Source of the DNA: Prorocentrum cordatum | Taxonomy: Eukaryota > Sar > Dinophyceae > Prorocentrales > Prorocentraceae | Length of the DNA: 47,500 nucleotides | Direction of reading: 5' to 3' | Assembly: GCA_963575745.1 (NCBI GenBank) | Contig: CAUYUJ010015513.1 | Coordinates: 27,501-75,000, forward strand | Shown: in pieces, positions 37,931 through 47,500 of the stretch | Position numbering within the stretch: position 1 is the stretch's first letter | Layout: each line of letters begins with the position of its first letter | Translations under genes and position numbers: made by a program | The notes under the pieces: generated by a model | Told to the model about the DNA's origin: nothing | The model's database searches: none | Seen by the model: only the letters and a program-made list of their open reading frames with translations

Positions 37931-39125
37931 TCCCTACTGTATTTTCGGAGGTGGATAGACCTCCTACCCTGACGCGTCGATTGAGGAATTGGCCGTTTTC
38001 GGTTCGCGAGAGGGCGCCGCGGCCGTCATTTTTGCGGGTCCAGGTCCGTCGGTTTCGGTCCCAGGCCGTTTTCACTAAGGGGAGGTTTACTAAAGGGAGG
38101 TTTGTCCACCGCCGATGCTTGTGCGCGTCGCAGTCTGGGCATTTTCTGAGGGTGGAGGGCTCGGGGAGGAATCCATGCGGGCCTTTGCACCTCGAAGTTC
38201 AGTCCAGCTTGTGATTTGCCTGGTGCAGATTCGAACCTCGAGAATCAGTCGAGACGGCATTTCAGATTTCACCCTTTGCCCTCCACCCAGAGAAGATGCG
38301 CGTCGCAGTGGCAAAGCACGCATGTAGCGACTGCGCGCGCGCGCGCGTCGACATCTTCCAGCACTGTATTGGAAACAGCCCATGCATGTTCATAGCCTAG
38401 CCCTCTGAAGAGACGTCGAAAAATGGGTTCGGAGGGTGTTGACGTGCGCGAGCGGGGGCGTGCGCATGTAGCCCGTATAGCTTTAGAGTGGCTAGGAGTG
38501 GTAAGACGCATTTGCCATACCAATGCGCACACACGACATTGTGTAATCTGACCAGGTTGAAACAGGAGCGATAGCGCGTCACCTGGTATTATTATGTTCT
38601 GCATTTAGAAACAATAATATGAGGGTAGGGGATACGTGGTGAGCCTTTGGTTGACATACATCAGTGTGGTCAAAGTACTTGGCACAAGCTACGTGTTAAG
38701 AGTCTAAGTTGTCAGGACGACGTCCCGCAATCTACATAGTCAAGCCGGCGCGGTGCAGCTCACCAGCTTGTACATCCCGTGGCCACTTCCAATGCTCACC
38801 ATCAACGCAACGTTCGACACCCATTTGAAAAATGGTGCAGGTGATCTTCTAGCACAGGTTCATTAATCGAGTGGGCGAGCGATGCTGATGCTTCTGATGG
38901 TGGTGGTGGCGCGGATGACCATGGCGACGACAAAGACGCTGACGATGATAATGTTGATGACGGTGGTACGAGGACAACGATAGATGTAAATATGATTGTG
39001 ACGATCGATGGCGACGTTGACGATGATAGTAGCTCTGGTGCGGACGAGGAGGGTGCGGAGGTGCTCGCGCAGAGATTCACATATCAGCGACCAGCGACCA
39101 TCGGAAACAGTGTGGCTTCTAAGAC
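37931..39125. other. Non-coding sequence
   Basis: A (GC)n tract at 38333-38348 and a GAT/GAC-rich degenerate stretch at 38880-39060. 38390-38870 is AT-richer with no recognised feature. No gene is supported. Confidence 0.5.
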
Positions 39126-39129
39126 ATAT

Positions 39130-39345
39130 GTGGTGATCGTTCTCGTATTCATTGTTTTGCCGATCGGCGCGGGCCCTCGCACCCCCCCCCCCTCTAGTGG
39201 ATCTTGGCTGTCTTCGGCGCCTGCCTCGAGCAGGTGGAGCATCCCCTCACAGGACGCGCTGTCGCAGACAGTCGCACTACGCAGGGATCCAGAGCCAACC
39301 CTCCCCCCCTCTTCGCTCAATGTCGAATCGGGGGAGCGTAAGACC
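39130..39345. repeat. Dispersed repeat F, copy 2
   Basis: TTCATTGTTTTGCCGATCGG, a C-run, TAGTGGATCTTGGCTGTCTT, CGGCGCCTGCCTCGAGCAGG, GGATCCAGAGCCAACC. Compare 34255-34460. Confidence 0.75.
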
Positions 39346-39710
39346 CGGGTTTGCCAGGACTCGAGTTCGCCATCGTTGTTTGACGACCGCGATTCGGATT
39401 TTGACGAGTAGGAGTTTCGTGGGATGTCTGCAGCGGGAGGCCTCGTCAAAATGCAGGCTCGGCCTCGTCATTTTTTTGACGACCTCGTCGGGGATCCCCG
39501 AGTCCCCTGTACCCGGGTTCTACGCCCCCCTGATCGAAACGCCGAACAAGAAAAGGCCGACGCGTCGAAATTACACACGGTGAGCACACCGTGCTTTTGC
39601 TGCGAGGCCTTCTCGCCGTGTGCGCGCGCAGAGAGGCGCGCGCGTGGCCCCTATCCACGGCACTGCTCCTGCCAGAGTCTTGGCGGGCGCGCGGTGACTT
39701 CGTGGATCCC

Positions 39711-39880
39711 TCCTCCTCCTCCTCCTCCTCCTCCTCCTCCTCGTCCTCGTCCTCGTCCTCCTCCTCCTCCTCCTCCTCGTCCTCCTCTTCCTCCTCCTCC
39801 CTCCTCCTCCTCCTCCTCCTCCTCCTCCTCCTCCTCGTCCTCCTCCTCCTCCTCGTCCTCCTCCTCCTCCTCCTCCTACA
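39711..39880. repeat. (CTC)n/(GTCCTC)n microsatellite ending in CTACAG
   Basis: About 55 CTC/GTC units, ending CTCCTACAG immediately before repeat B. The arrangement resembles a polypyrimidine tract plus 3' splice site. Confidence 0.9.
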
Positions 39881-39894
39881 GAGGGGGCCCATGG

Positions 39895-40043
39895 CAAGAA
39901 ACACCCTGCTCGCCTCCAAAGTGCCCTGGGTGTCTTGGGCGTCGACTGCTCGCGAGGGGAAGCGTGGCGCTCCCGCACCGAAAGTCCATGGACGTCCCGG
40001 GGTTTCAGGGTTGGGTTTCTTGCGGAAGGCTTCTTGTGGTCGG
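39895..40043. repeat. Dispersed repeat B, copy 2
   Basis: CAAGAAACACCCTGCTCGCC, GTGCCCTGGGTGTCTTGGGC, CCATGGACGTCCCGGGGTTT and GGGTTTCTTGCGGAAGGCTT. Preceded by CTACAGAGGGGGCCCATGG. Confidence 0.85.
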
Positions 40044-40194
40044 GCTTCCACTGCATGCGGCCCGCATTGTCTGAATGGACCGAATGGCCCAGGATGGTTC
40101 TGTGCGATGTGTGCGAGTGCGCGCACATGAGTTTTTATCACTACCCACTGAACAGATTCAGGAGGCGGAGCGAAGGGGGGAAGTGAGAGGGAGA

Positions 40195-40345
40195 GTGCCT
40201 TCTCGGAGGGCGGCGGGACTTCTCTCAGAAGCCTTCACGCCTTCTGAGAAGTTGTTGTTTCTTTCTTCGGGGAAGGCTCAGAAAACTCCTCAGAAGGCCG
40301 AGGGGACTTCCGAACCTTCTGAGAAGGCCTTCTCTTCCTCCTCTT
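40195..40345. repeat. CCTTCTGAGAAGG-rich dispersed repeat, copy 3
   Basis: CTCAGAAGCCTTCACGCC, TTCTGAGAAGTTG, GGGAAGGCTCAGAAAACTCC and AACCTTCTGAGAAGGCC. Followed by CTC-rich sequence (40340-40445). Confidence 0.65.
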
Positions 40346-40578
40346 CCTATTCCTCCTCCTCGTCCTCCTCCTCCTCCCTCCTCCTCCCTCCTCATCCCTC
40401 CTTTCTTCCTCCATCCTCCTCCCTCCTCCTCCCTTCCCCCCTCGCTCGCCGCCGAAAGTGAGCTTCGACACGCGCTGCCCAAAATCCAGCGGCCACCAGC
40501 GAGCTCGGAGGGGGACGGCGCTGTGCGATGGCGATTCTGACAGTTTTCGCCCCCCTGCCACACAGCGGAGACCCGTGC

Positions 40579-40744
40579 CAAGAAACACCCTGCTCGCCTC
40601 CTCCTCGTCCTCCTCCTCCTCCTCGTCCTCCTCCTCGCCTCCTCCTCGTCCTCCTCCTCCTCATCCTCGTCCTCCTCCTCGTCCTCCTCCTCCTCGTCTT
40701 CCTCCTCCTCCTCGTCTTCCTCCTCCTCCTCCTCCTCCTCCTCC
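40579..40744. repeat. 5' stub of repeat B running into (CTC)n, target of LINE-2
   Basis: CAAGAAACACCCTGCTCGCC (40579-40598) passes directly into about 145 bases of CTC/GTC/TTC repeats. The LINE-2 leader begins at the end of this tract, and a shorter CTC tract (47296-47319) follows the element's 3' end. Confidence 0.8.
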
Positions 40745-40763
40745 GTAGCCATTTTGGCTCAAG
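40742..40763 (+). other. Complete dinoflagellate spliced leader (DinoSL), 22/22
   Basis: The 22 bases match the conserved leader in full, with T at the variable first position: TCCGTAGCC, ATTTTGGC, TCAAG. Next comes GCAATGAACC, not the GT that begins the intron of an SL RNA gene. It is therefore the 5' end of a reverse-transcribed, trans-spliced mRNA rather than an SL RNA gene. Confidence 0.93.
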
Positions 40764-40927
40764 GCAATGAACCGTCCCGACGACCGCGAGTCTTTCGGGG
40801 CGACTGAGCGCGAGGGAGGTTCCGCTTTGAGGCACCTCTCCAAACCAGTCCAGTCCATTTCAGGGGATCCCGATCCCGACAGAAGGTGCCTGTCGGTCCG
40901 AGCCCCTTTCCAAGCAGTTTCGAAGCC

Positions 40928-42070
40928 ATGGTGCCGAGCCCTGCAGTGCTGCGCGGGCCGCGCAAGCCGCATTGGGGCTGCAGCCACTGTGGCCGCGCGG
41001 CCAACTGGGCGAGCCGAGTCACATGCTTGTGCGGCGCCAGCGCGCCGATGCGGGTTGTGGCCGCCGCTCGTGAGGCAGACAAAGCAGCAGCAGCAGGCGC
41101 TCCGTCCAAGAGAGTTGGCGGCTCAGGTCTTCGCCCGTCGCCAGCCCCTTGGAGCGCCGAGTTCAAGTACATCCAGCAGATGGAGCAGCGCCTCAAGGCC
41201 ACAGAGGCAGAGCTTCGCAAAGTCAAGAGTGGCAACAGTGACAAGTCACAAGAAGAATCAGCTGCTGCTCAGGACCCAGCTCGGGCCAAGCGTGCAAAAA
41301 TTCTCAAGCAGATCGAAGTGTACGAGAAGGTCGTCAGGGACACTGCCGAGTTCGGCGGCGCCGTGCACGACGCGAACAAGGCTGCGCTCGAAGATCTTCG
41401 GGCTCAGGCTAAAGCGTTGCGGCCCCCCGCCACGGCGCACAAAACAGCGATGCAGAAGCTCGAGAAGTCCAAGCAGCAGCTGGTCAGGCAGCAGAACGAG
41501 CTGGAAGAGTTGCAGCGCAAGATGGCACAGCTACAACAAGACATTTCAGGGAAAGAGAGCGCAATCATCGCCAAGACGTCCGAGGTCAAGATACTGCAGC
41601 AGGAGGTCGCCGAGAGTGCGGCCAAGCTCAACCCGCAGCAGCCCTCGACCAATGTCAAGGACGAGGCGCTCGACGAGGAGACGTTCAAGCTGGATACGGA
41701 GACCGAAGAGGTCAAAGCCGCCCCAGAGCCCGTGGGGTTCTATGCCAAGTTCTCGGCCGACCCCGTTTTCACCAAGTACCAGCAGTTCATCCGAGAGAAG
41801 TTCAAGAAGAAGGATGTGCCCATGCCGCAGGCGGAGCAGCAGCAATCTCCACCCGCAGCGGGCACCGACGCCAGCAACAAGCGTGGCACCGACGATGAAC
41901 TCAATTTGCAGGAAGCTCAAGAATTGTGGAACGACTTGCAGAGTGACGCAGCCCAAGGTGACGAGGCCACCAAGCTGCTCGAGCTCATCAACAAGCTCCA
42001 CAACGCCAAGAGGAGTCGTACTCGCAGCCCTGATCATGGCGCTCCAGGTCAGTACGAGAATGGCTCCTAA
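40928..42070 (+). CDS. LINE-2 ORF1: zinc-ribbon, coiled-coil protein (380 aa)
   Basis: ATG 40928 (MVPSPAVLRGPRKPHWGCSHCG) to TAA 42068-42070. A CX2C-X11-CXC ribbon lies at about residues 18-34 (WGCSHCGRAANWASRVTCLC). Coiled-coil stretches follow (EFKYIQQMEQRLKATEAELR; QKLEKSKQQLVRQQNELEEL; QRKMAQLQQDISGKESAIIA). The second half is acidic and Gln/Pro-rich, with a basic C-terminus (NAKRSRTRSPDHG). The frame also has an ATG 14 codons upstream (40886); the inner one is chosen because the context CGAAGCCATGG resembles the LINE-1 start CCGCCATGG. Intact, unlike ORF2. Function by family: RNA binding and RNP assembly for retrotransposition, inferred. Confidence 0.8.
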   Translation: MVPSPAVLRGPRKPHWGCSHCGRAANWASRVTCLCGASAPMRVVAAAREADKAAAAGAPSKRVGGSGLRPSPAPWSAEFKYIQQMEQRLKATEAELRKVKSGNSDKSQEESAAAQDPARAKRAKILKQIEVYEKVVRDTAEFGGAVHDANKAALEDLRAQAKALRPPATAHKTAMQKLEKSKQQLVRQQNELEELQRKMAQLQQDISGKESAIIAKTSEVKILQQEVAESAAKLNPQQPSTNVKDEALDEETFKLDTETEEVKAAPEPVGFYAKFSADPVFTKYQQFIREKFKKKDVPMPQAEQQQSPPAAGTDASNKRGTDDELNLQEAQELWNDLQSDAAQGDEATKLLELINKLHNAKRSRTRSPDHGAPGQYENGS

Positions 42071-45000
42071 CACGTTCACAGCTCCCCTCCAAGGTCAATG
42101 GTTCGACGCAGGAGGAGATAGCACACGCAGTTCCAGTACTGGGCCGACTTCGATGAGCTCGGCTTCGTCAGTTCAGATTCTTGCAGCCTCCGCAATTGGA
42201 GGAAGTACTGCAGCTGATGGGTATGGTCAGTCTGATATTGGATGCAGGCCACATGCCAACGTTCCCATCACTGGCATTCCCTGGATCTTGGGGGTCCCTG
42301 GGCAGTCCGAGTCGACGGACTCGTCGCCGCAGTCGTTGGAAGCAGCTCATGTAAAATGGCAATCTGGCGCGCAGAATTTGTCTAACGCCAGCCGAGACCA
42401 GCTTCCAAGAGTGAGCAGCCTCAGAGTATGTGGTGGTCGCAGTCAGGCCCCAGCTACTCCCGAGAGCGCTCTCTAGATGCATTTGATCGAGACCTTCAAC
42501 GCCAACCAGGGGCGCAATACGTTAAAGAAGCGAGTCAAAGCTAGCAAGGCCAAGGTCATCCTGGCCCAAGAGATCGGTTATTTCACACATGACGTGGAGG
42601 AGCTCTACAGTTTCGCCGCTAAGATGGGTTGGTCAGCCATCGCACTACCAGGAGCCCCCACAGCAGGTCACCTTCCCACGGCAGGCGTCGCTGGTTTTGC
42701 TCGCAATGGGATTGGGCGGCGCTGGCCACCTGCAGCTAACACGTCCGAGATAGTTGCACACAGAGCGCCGCACATTCAAGTGGACGTCCCAGGCTGGCCG
42801 ACCCTGAGTATATCCAACATCTACATCCACACGTGCGAGGGCATGACAGTTCGGAATGCGACCATTCTCGCCAGAGTTGGAGAAGAGATGGCTGGGCTCA
42901 CACATCCAGCACTAATTGAAGGTGGCTGGAACATGAGCACAGATGTTGTTGAGGAGTCGACATTTCCACTACATGCGCATGTGGAGACCACCGCTCCGAA
43001 AGAGGTCACCTGCCGCACTCCAACTTCCGCACCTACGATCGACTACTTCGCGCCGAGCGAGGCCGCCATGCTACTGTTTCGCACCGTCACGGTGGACGCC
43101 GAGTGGCACATCAAGCCGCACAGGCCAGTTCACCTGCACATGGCGGCAGTAGGCAAGCCCTTGCAAGTCTTGACCTACGGCGCGGCACCGAAGTTGTCAC
43201 CAGTCATCCCTGAAGGCACTCACTTGCCAGATGACCCCTGGAGTCGGGCTGCCAGGTATGCTGACGAGGCGTTGGTTCTAGCTAAAGAAGCACGACCAGA
43301 TGCAGCTTGGGGTCTACGAACGTTGGCATGGGGTCAGTTCGCTGAGCAAGCAGGCCGTCGCATTGCTCATATTACTGGCGCAGAGGTCAAAGATTACGGC
43401 GCGTACTCCAAATCCCTACAGCCAAGATGGGTGGGTATCCACTATGAGTTGAAGGACGTTCCTGGTATCCAAGCGCGTGCAGACGGATGGAAATGGCTGT
43501 CTGATATGATGACAACAATTGCTCAACTGCGTGAAAGCCGTCAGCCCGATGAGACAAACAAGTTGCAGGACGAGGTTCTCGTTCTGCAGTCATCCGCTTA
43601 CCCTGGGCAAGGCCTAAACCGCAGGTTGGACGCCAGTGTCGAGCAAGCACGTCGAGTCGTCAGCGGTCACTTTCATGCAGACGCCATACGTGAGTTGCAA
43701 GACGAGTGGCAAGATGATGTTGACCAAGCTTTTCAGGAAGCCGACAGAGACAGCAAATCGATCTGGAAAGATTGGTGTCGTCAAGCCAGCGCTGGAGGAC
43801 TTCGAGGCCTTCACAGACTGACACAAGTTCGACAAGTACAGGCTCCTACCACAGTTATAACTAGCGCTGGGAAGTATTCAGCTCATCCTCATGATGTTGT
43901 TGCTGCCATGGAAGCTGAATACAAATCGATATGGCGAGGCTCCACGGAGGCCCCCCGAGCTCGGCTCCCCGACAGAAGCTCCCATCGACGAGTGGAACCT
44001 GAAGATATCCGCAGAGCCGCTCGCACCTTTCCAAGCGCCACGTCAGCGGGCCTCGACGGACTTCATCCTCGACACCTGTTGCATCTCAGTGACGATGCAT
44101 TGGGAGTGCTAGCAGTTTTGTACGAAGCTATGGAATCACTTGGGATGCTTCTCAAGCAATTGGCATGGATTCGCATGCCTATGTTGCCAACGCCTCAGGG
44201 AGGCCACCGCCTCATTATCTCGTACGCGTCGGCCTACCGCGTTTGGCAAAGGATGAGAAGATGCGAATATGATGAGTTGTTGAAGGTGTTGGACAGGAAA
44301 TACTGGGGCGCTGGCAAAGGCCGTCGCCCCATCGACAGTGCATGGAAGCTAGCAGCTCGCACAGAAGCCAGCACAGCCTCAGATCGGTTTTCTGTCACGC
44401 TCATAGCAGATTATTCGAAGTATTACGAGAACATCGAGTTGAAGCAGCTGCGGCAGAAGTTTATTCGCTTCGGAGCGGCCACGGCATCAGTCAAGCTCAC
44501 CTACAACACCTGGCGTGCGCCAAGACTGATCCGACTGCTGCAGCATCACGGCAATCAACCTGGACATGCAGAGCACGGTATTCTTGCTGGCTGTGGGGTG
44601 GCTGACATAGCCATCAAAATGCACGCAGCCGAGCAGTACGATTATTATGTGGCGCTCCACCCCCTAGTCGACTTCGCCAGCTATATAGACGACTCGAGCA
44701 TGGGAGTTGAAAGTGCTGACAGGTCCTCAGTCGTCTCCCTCGCGGTCGAAGCTGGCAAAGGTTTCTTGGAGACGGCCGCTGCACTTGGAGCCACAATCAA
44801 TGAGAAGTTCGCAGTCCTCGCCAACACGAGAGAACTGGCCGAGGAAGTTGCTATCAAGCTCGGTTTTTCGGCAGACAAGGCTGTCACATCGACCACCTAT
44901 CTTGGCACGGATCAGGCAGCAGGCAGAGTTCGTGTGGCACCGAGAACCCGAGCGAAGATGTCCAAGCGCAAGGCCACGCACCGTCTGCGTCTTCTTTCTC

Positions 45001-47190
45001 AAGCTGAGACGGTACAAGAGGGCCTTGCCTGAGCTTAAAGAGCAAAGGATTGGCAACGTTTTTCGCGCTGGCGCCAGGCCAGCGCTAACTTACGGAGTGG
45101 GGATATTGGGACTTGACAACGCTGAGTTATTGCAGCTGCGGCGTGACTACTGCAGGCAGGTCAAACCATTCCACGGAGGCGTTTCGATCACAGCAAAGCT
45201 GGTAGTAGACGGCGACCCCGCATTGCGGCAGGCTGTGGCACCAGCATTGCAATGGAGTCGAATGGTCTGGATGGCAGTATCGCAGCCAGACACAGCAGTT
45301 GTATCCTTGCAGGTGCTCAAGTCATGGTGGGACAAAGCCTTACCCCACCTTGATGTTGCAGCACTGGAATGGAAGCAAACGAGAGGTCCCCTGGTTCGCG
45401 CAGCACTGTGTGTACGCAGAGTTGGTTGGCCAGTTCAGTCAAGTACAGTTTGGAAAGATCACCGAGGAGCTGACATCCCCCTGGAGCAGCTTGCGCCAGG
45501 CATTCTCGAGGATCTCATGGGCAAGGCAATGCAGCGTCAACTTGAGATGAGCTTGGCAGACAAATGGGGAGCGCCTCCAGGATCTCGCGTTTCATTTGAT
45601 TTGGTTCGTGCTGCAGCTCGGCCCAAGAGCCGTCGTCTCAATAAGCATCCGAAATTTCTTGTTCGTACGTCGGCGGTGGAAGGCCATTGGACCAAGGAGC
45701 GAGCACGTCTCAGAGGCTACCAAACTGATGGCCGCTGCAAGTGCGGAGCAGCAGATTCGGTTCACCACAGGCTGTTTGTTTGTTCCTTGCCAGAGGCGAT
45801 TGCAGCTAGAGCCGAATCCGAGGTGCCAGCATCTTTTATCCAAGCAGGCGTCGATCATCCAGATGAGAGATGATTTACCCAAGGCTGCTTCATCTACGAG
45901 GACAGCGACACCCCAGAGCTCGATCCAGGTGTTGAAGCGCATTTAGTCACTCCTGAGTGCGAAGATATTGATGCAGAACCTGAGCAATTAGCTGAGCAAC
46001 TTGTACAAGGTGACCGGTTGGAATTCGCAGTTGATGGATCCTGCAGCAAGCCTTCACTGGTCACTCTTCAGAGAGCTGGGTGGGCTGTGGTGCTAGTGAA
46101 CCCTACGGCTGACACACCAGTTGCAGTCATGTGCGGCGCGGTCCCCAGAGCCATGCCCCAGTCGTCAGCGATGGCGGAGTTCCTGAGCATGGCTTTCGTT
46201 GGGCAGATCGCTGACCGACCGTCCACGGTATATGCAGATTTCATGGCAGTGGTGAAGGCGGCACTGAAGTCGAAGCAGGAACAGTTGCAGGCCAAGTCAA
46301 TGTACTCGTGCGTGCAGTTCTTCGGCCACCAGATGCGCGGCTACGACAACATCCAGAGCGTCCGCCACGTCAAGGCCCACAAGTCTGGCGAGCAGTACCA
46401 GGCGCTCTCGGACGAGGATAGGCGGATCACGGACGCCAACGCGGTCGCCGATGTGTTCGCCAAAAAAGCTGCCCTCTTGCACCCATCTGCTTCTCCTGAG
46501 TTCCTTGTGAGAGTAGAGGATGCTTGCACCCAGGCCAGTCACTTTGTGAAGTTGTGTGCCCACGTTCTCCCGTGTCTCGAGCTTGAGGAGAGGTTTTCCA
46601 GGCTCCCTGTGTTCGAGCGGTCGAGGCACACTATGAAAGACAACTGGCATGATTGGTGCAGTACCTCTATCGGCATTCAGTGTAGGAATTGTCTCAGCGT
46701 TTTGGAGCCTGGTCGTGACAGGCCCATGCTGGGCTGCAGAGGGTTGCCCAAGTTTTTGAGGGATTTCAGGCAAAATCCCCTGGGCCACCAGTTGGTTGCT
46801 GTTTCCCAGGGGAGCGTGTCCAGCTGGAGCTGCGCGGGGCCTGCCTGCACAGCTCCAGTTTTTGTTTGTTATTTGTGTGGGGCCTGGGCTCAGCAGCGTC
46901 GTAACGACAAGCTTCGCTCCCCTCGCGTGAAGCCTACGTCTAAGGGTGAAGAAGTACTGCGAAATCTCAGGAGGGGAGTCGGTCCGCATAAGCGGCTGGC
47001 TAGACGTATCGATTCCGTCGCGCCTCTTCAGAGAGTTGCCCTAGTCAGTGCCCAGCCCTCTTCGAGTTCCACAAGCGTCACTCGATCGAATCCCAGTTCT
47101 GTCCTGTCCTACGAGGTTCGTATGGCAGCATTGCACGCCCGTATCAAGGCAAAGGAGGAGGCTGCCCGAGGCACGGCCCCCTCCCGATAG
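42060..47190 (+). pseudogene. LINE-2 ORF2: endonuclease-RT-RNase H polyprotein with three lesions
   Basis: Starts at ATG 42060 (MAPNTFTAP), 8 bases before the ORF1 stop. Lesions: TAG 42474-42476, directly followed by ATG 42477; a +1 frameshift near 44985-45005; TGA 45871-45873, after which the same frame continues. Domains: endonuclease from 42477 (MHLIETFNANQ, VILAQE, IDYFAPS), where the GDFN-type motif reads GGWN (42921-42932) so the catalytic Asp is Gly; RT with motif A VTLIADYSKYYENI, motif B HGILAGCG and motif C SYIDD (44682-44693); CKCGAADSVHHRLFVC; RNase H with VDGSC, AEFLSM, YADFMAV and NAVADVFA all present, plus VRHVKAHK; C-terminal CRNC, CYLCGAW and a basic tail to TAG 47188-47190. 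Possibly ORF2 translation could start at 42477, but the LINE-1 layout supports 42060. Confidence 0.8.
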
Positions 47191-47295
47191 AGCGGCGGCA
47201 ACTCGCTGCTCGACCAGTTCCAGGCGGGCGCGCGCGCGCCCGTGCTGTCAAGCAGTCATGTGACAAGGTACTCTTGCAGTCATTTAGTCATTTCG
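47191..47295 (+). other. LINE-2 3' untranslated region
   Basis: About 105 bases with (GC)n at 47229-47240 and two CAGTCAT repeats (47254, 47277), ending TTTAGTCATTTCG before (TCC)n. Confidence 0.55.
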
Positions 47296-47319
47296 TCCTC
47301 CTCCTCCTCCTCCTCCTCC
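47296..47319. repeat. (TCC)n tract, 3' flank of LINE-2
   Basis: Eight TCC units, then CCCCTACAG, leading into repeat B copy 3. Confidence 0.9.
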
Positions 47320-47340
47320 CCCTACAGTGGGAGCCCATGT

Positions 47341-47500
47341 CAAGAAACACCCTGCTCGCCTCCAGGCTGCCCTGGGTGTCTTGGGCGTCGATGGTTCTGC
47401 GATGGAAAGCGTGACGCTCCCGCGCCAGAAATCCATTTACGTCCTGGGAGTCTCGGGTCAGGGTTTCTTGCGGAAGGCTTCTTGTGGTCGGGCCTCTACT
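47341..47500. repeat. Dispersed repeat B, copy 3 (cut by window end)
   Basis: CAAGAAACACCCTGCTCGCC, GCTGCCCTGGGTGTCTTGGG, CGTCCTGGGAGTCTCGGG and GGGTTTCTTGCGGAAGGCTT. Preceded by CTACAGTGGGAGCCCATGT, as in copies 1 and 2. Confidence 0.85.

Larger units (their letters stand above)
40742..47295 (+). mobile_element. LINE-2: APE-RT-RNaseH retrotransposon beginning with DinoSL, in a (CTC)n tract
   Basis: 5' end: complete DinoSL (40742-40763), then a 164-base 5' UTR, ORF1 (40928-42070), ORF2 remnant (42060-47190) and about 105 bases of 3' UTR. Both sides are (CTC)n, so the insertion is into a microsatellite and the duplication cannot be delimited. Total about 6.55 kb. No poly-A tail is visible. 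Architecture is as in LINE-1; sequence identity is low, so they are different families or old relatives. Confidence 0.85.

Noticed and set aside
40742-40763. An SL RNA gene
   Set aside because: The leader is followed by GCAATG instead of a GT donor, and a LINE UTR and ORF1 follow at once.
42477-45032. ORF2 of LINE-2 as a complete 851-aa protein
   Set aside because: It ends by frameshift in the middle of the element; RT thumb, CCHC and RNase H continue in another frame.

Overview
The window looks like nuclear DNA of a GC-rich, large-genome dinoflagellate. The strongest evidence is an exact 22/22 copy of the dinoflagellate spliced leader (DinoSL) at 40742-40763. Supporting evidence is long repeat-filled introns, introns flanked by AG|G, probable GC splice donors, two APE-RT-RNaseH LINEs, a PIF1-like helicase with a zinc-ribbon tail, and a fused DUF1800-DUF1501 protein. 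Every gene I can support is on the + strand. I cannot name the species.

Backbone gene. Six exons (306-442, 25449-25617, 25814-27997, 29568-29731, 30822-31680, 36698-37135) join in frame into about 1,317 codons of one protein. It has an N-terminal conserved block, a Cys-rich/ShK-like region, DUF1800, DUF1501, a Pro/Thr/Ser stalk and a PAN/apple-like Cys-rich module. The phases of all five junctions agree. The gene carries one in-frame TGA at 26309-26311. Intron 1 is about 25 kb; intron 2 (196 bp) is a candidate introner with 30-bp terminal inverted repeats and an AGGTC duplication; intron 5 is about 5 kb and holds several MITE-like elements.

Inside intron 1 (443-25448). In order: a purine tract, a hairpin, a 182-bp MITE-like element, a CTTGGGG-rich dispersed repeat, a 73-bp minisatellite, an unrecognised 337-aa ORF (5552-6565) with a DinoSL-like sequence just upstream, microsatellites, a frameshifted small gene (9168-9688) also with a DinoSL-like sequence upstream, 90-bp, 20-bp and 147-bp repeat arrays, then a PIF1-like helicase gene split by a 6.4-kb LINE (LINE-1, about 13811-20220), and finally a 374-bp tandem array.

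Right end (37136-47500). Palindrome-rich sequence, dispersed repeat families and (CTC)n tracts lead to LINE-2 (40742-about 47295). This element is apparently full length at its 5' end: it starts exactly with DinoSL and sits inside a (CTC)n tract. Its ORF2 is broken by a TAG, a frameshift and a TGA, and the endonuclease has lost its GDFN-type Asp. In both LINEs the ORF2 ATG lies a few bases before the ORF1 stop, in the +1 frame.

The main biological suggestion is that LINE transcripts in this genome are trans-spliced like ordinary mRNAs and that the leader is copied back into DNA on retrotransposition. The protein-coding host gene tolerates nested retrocopies, LINEs and introner-like introns.
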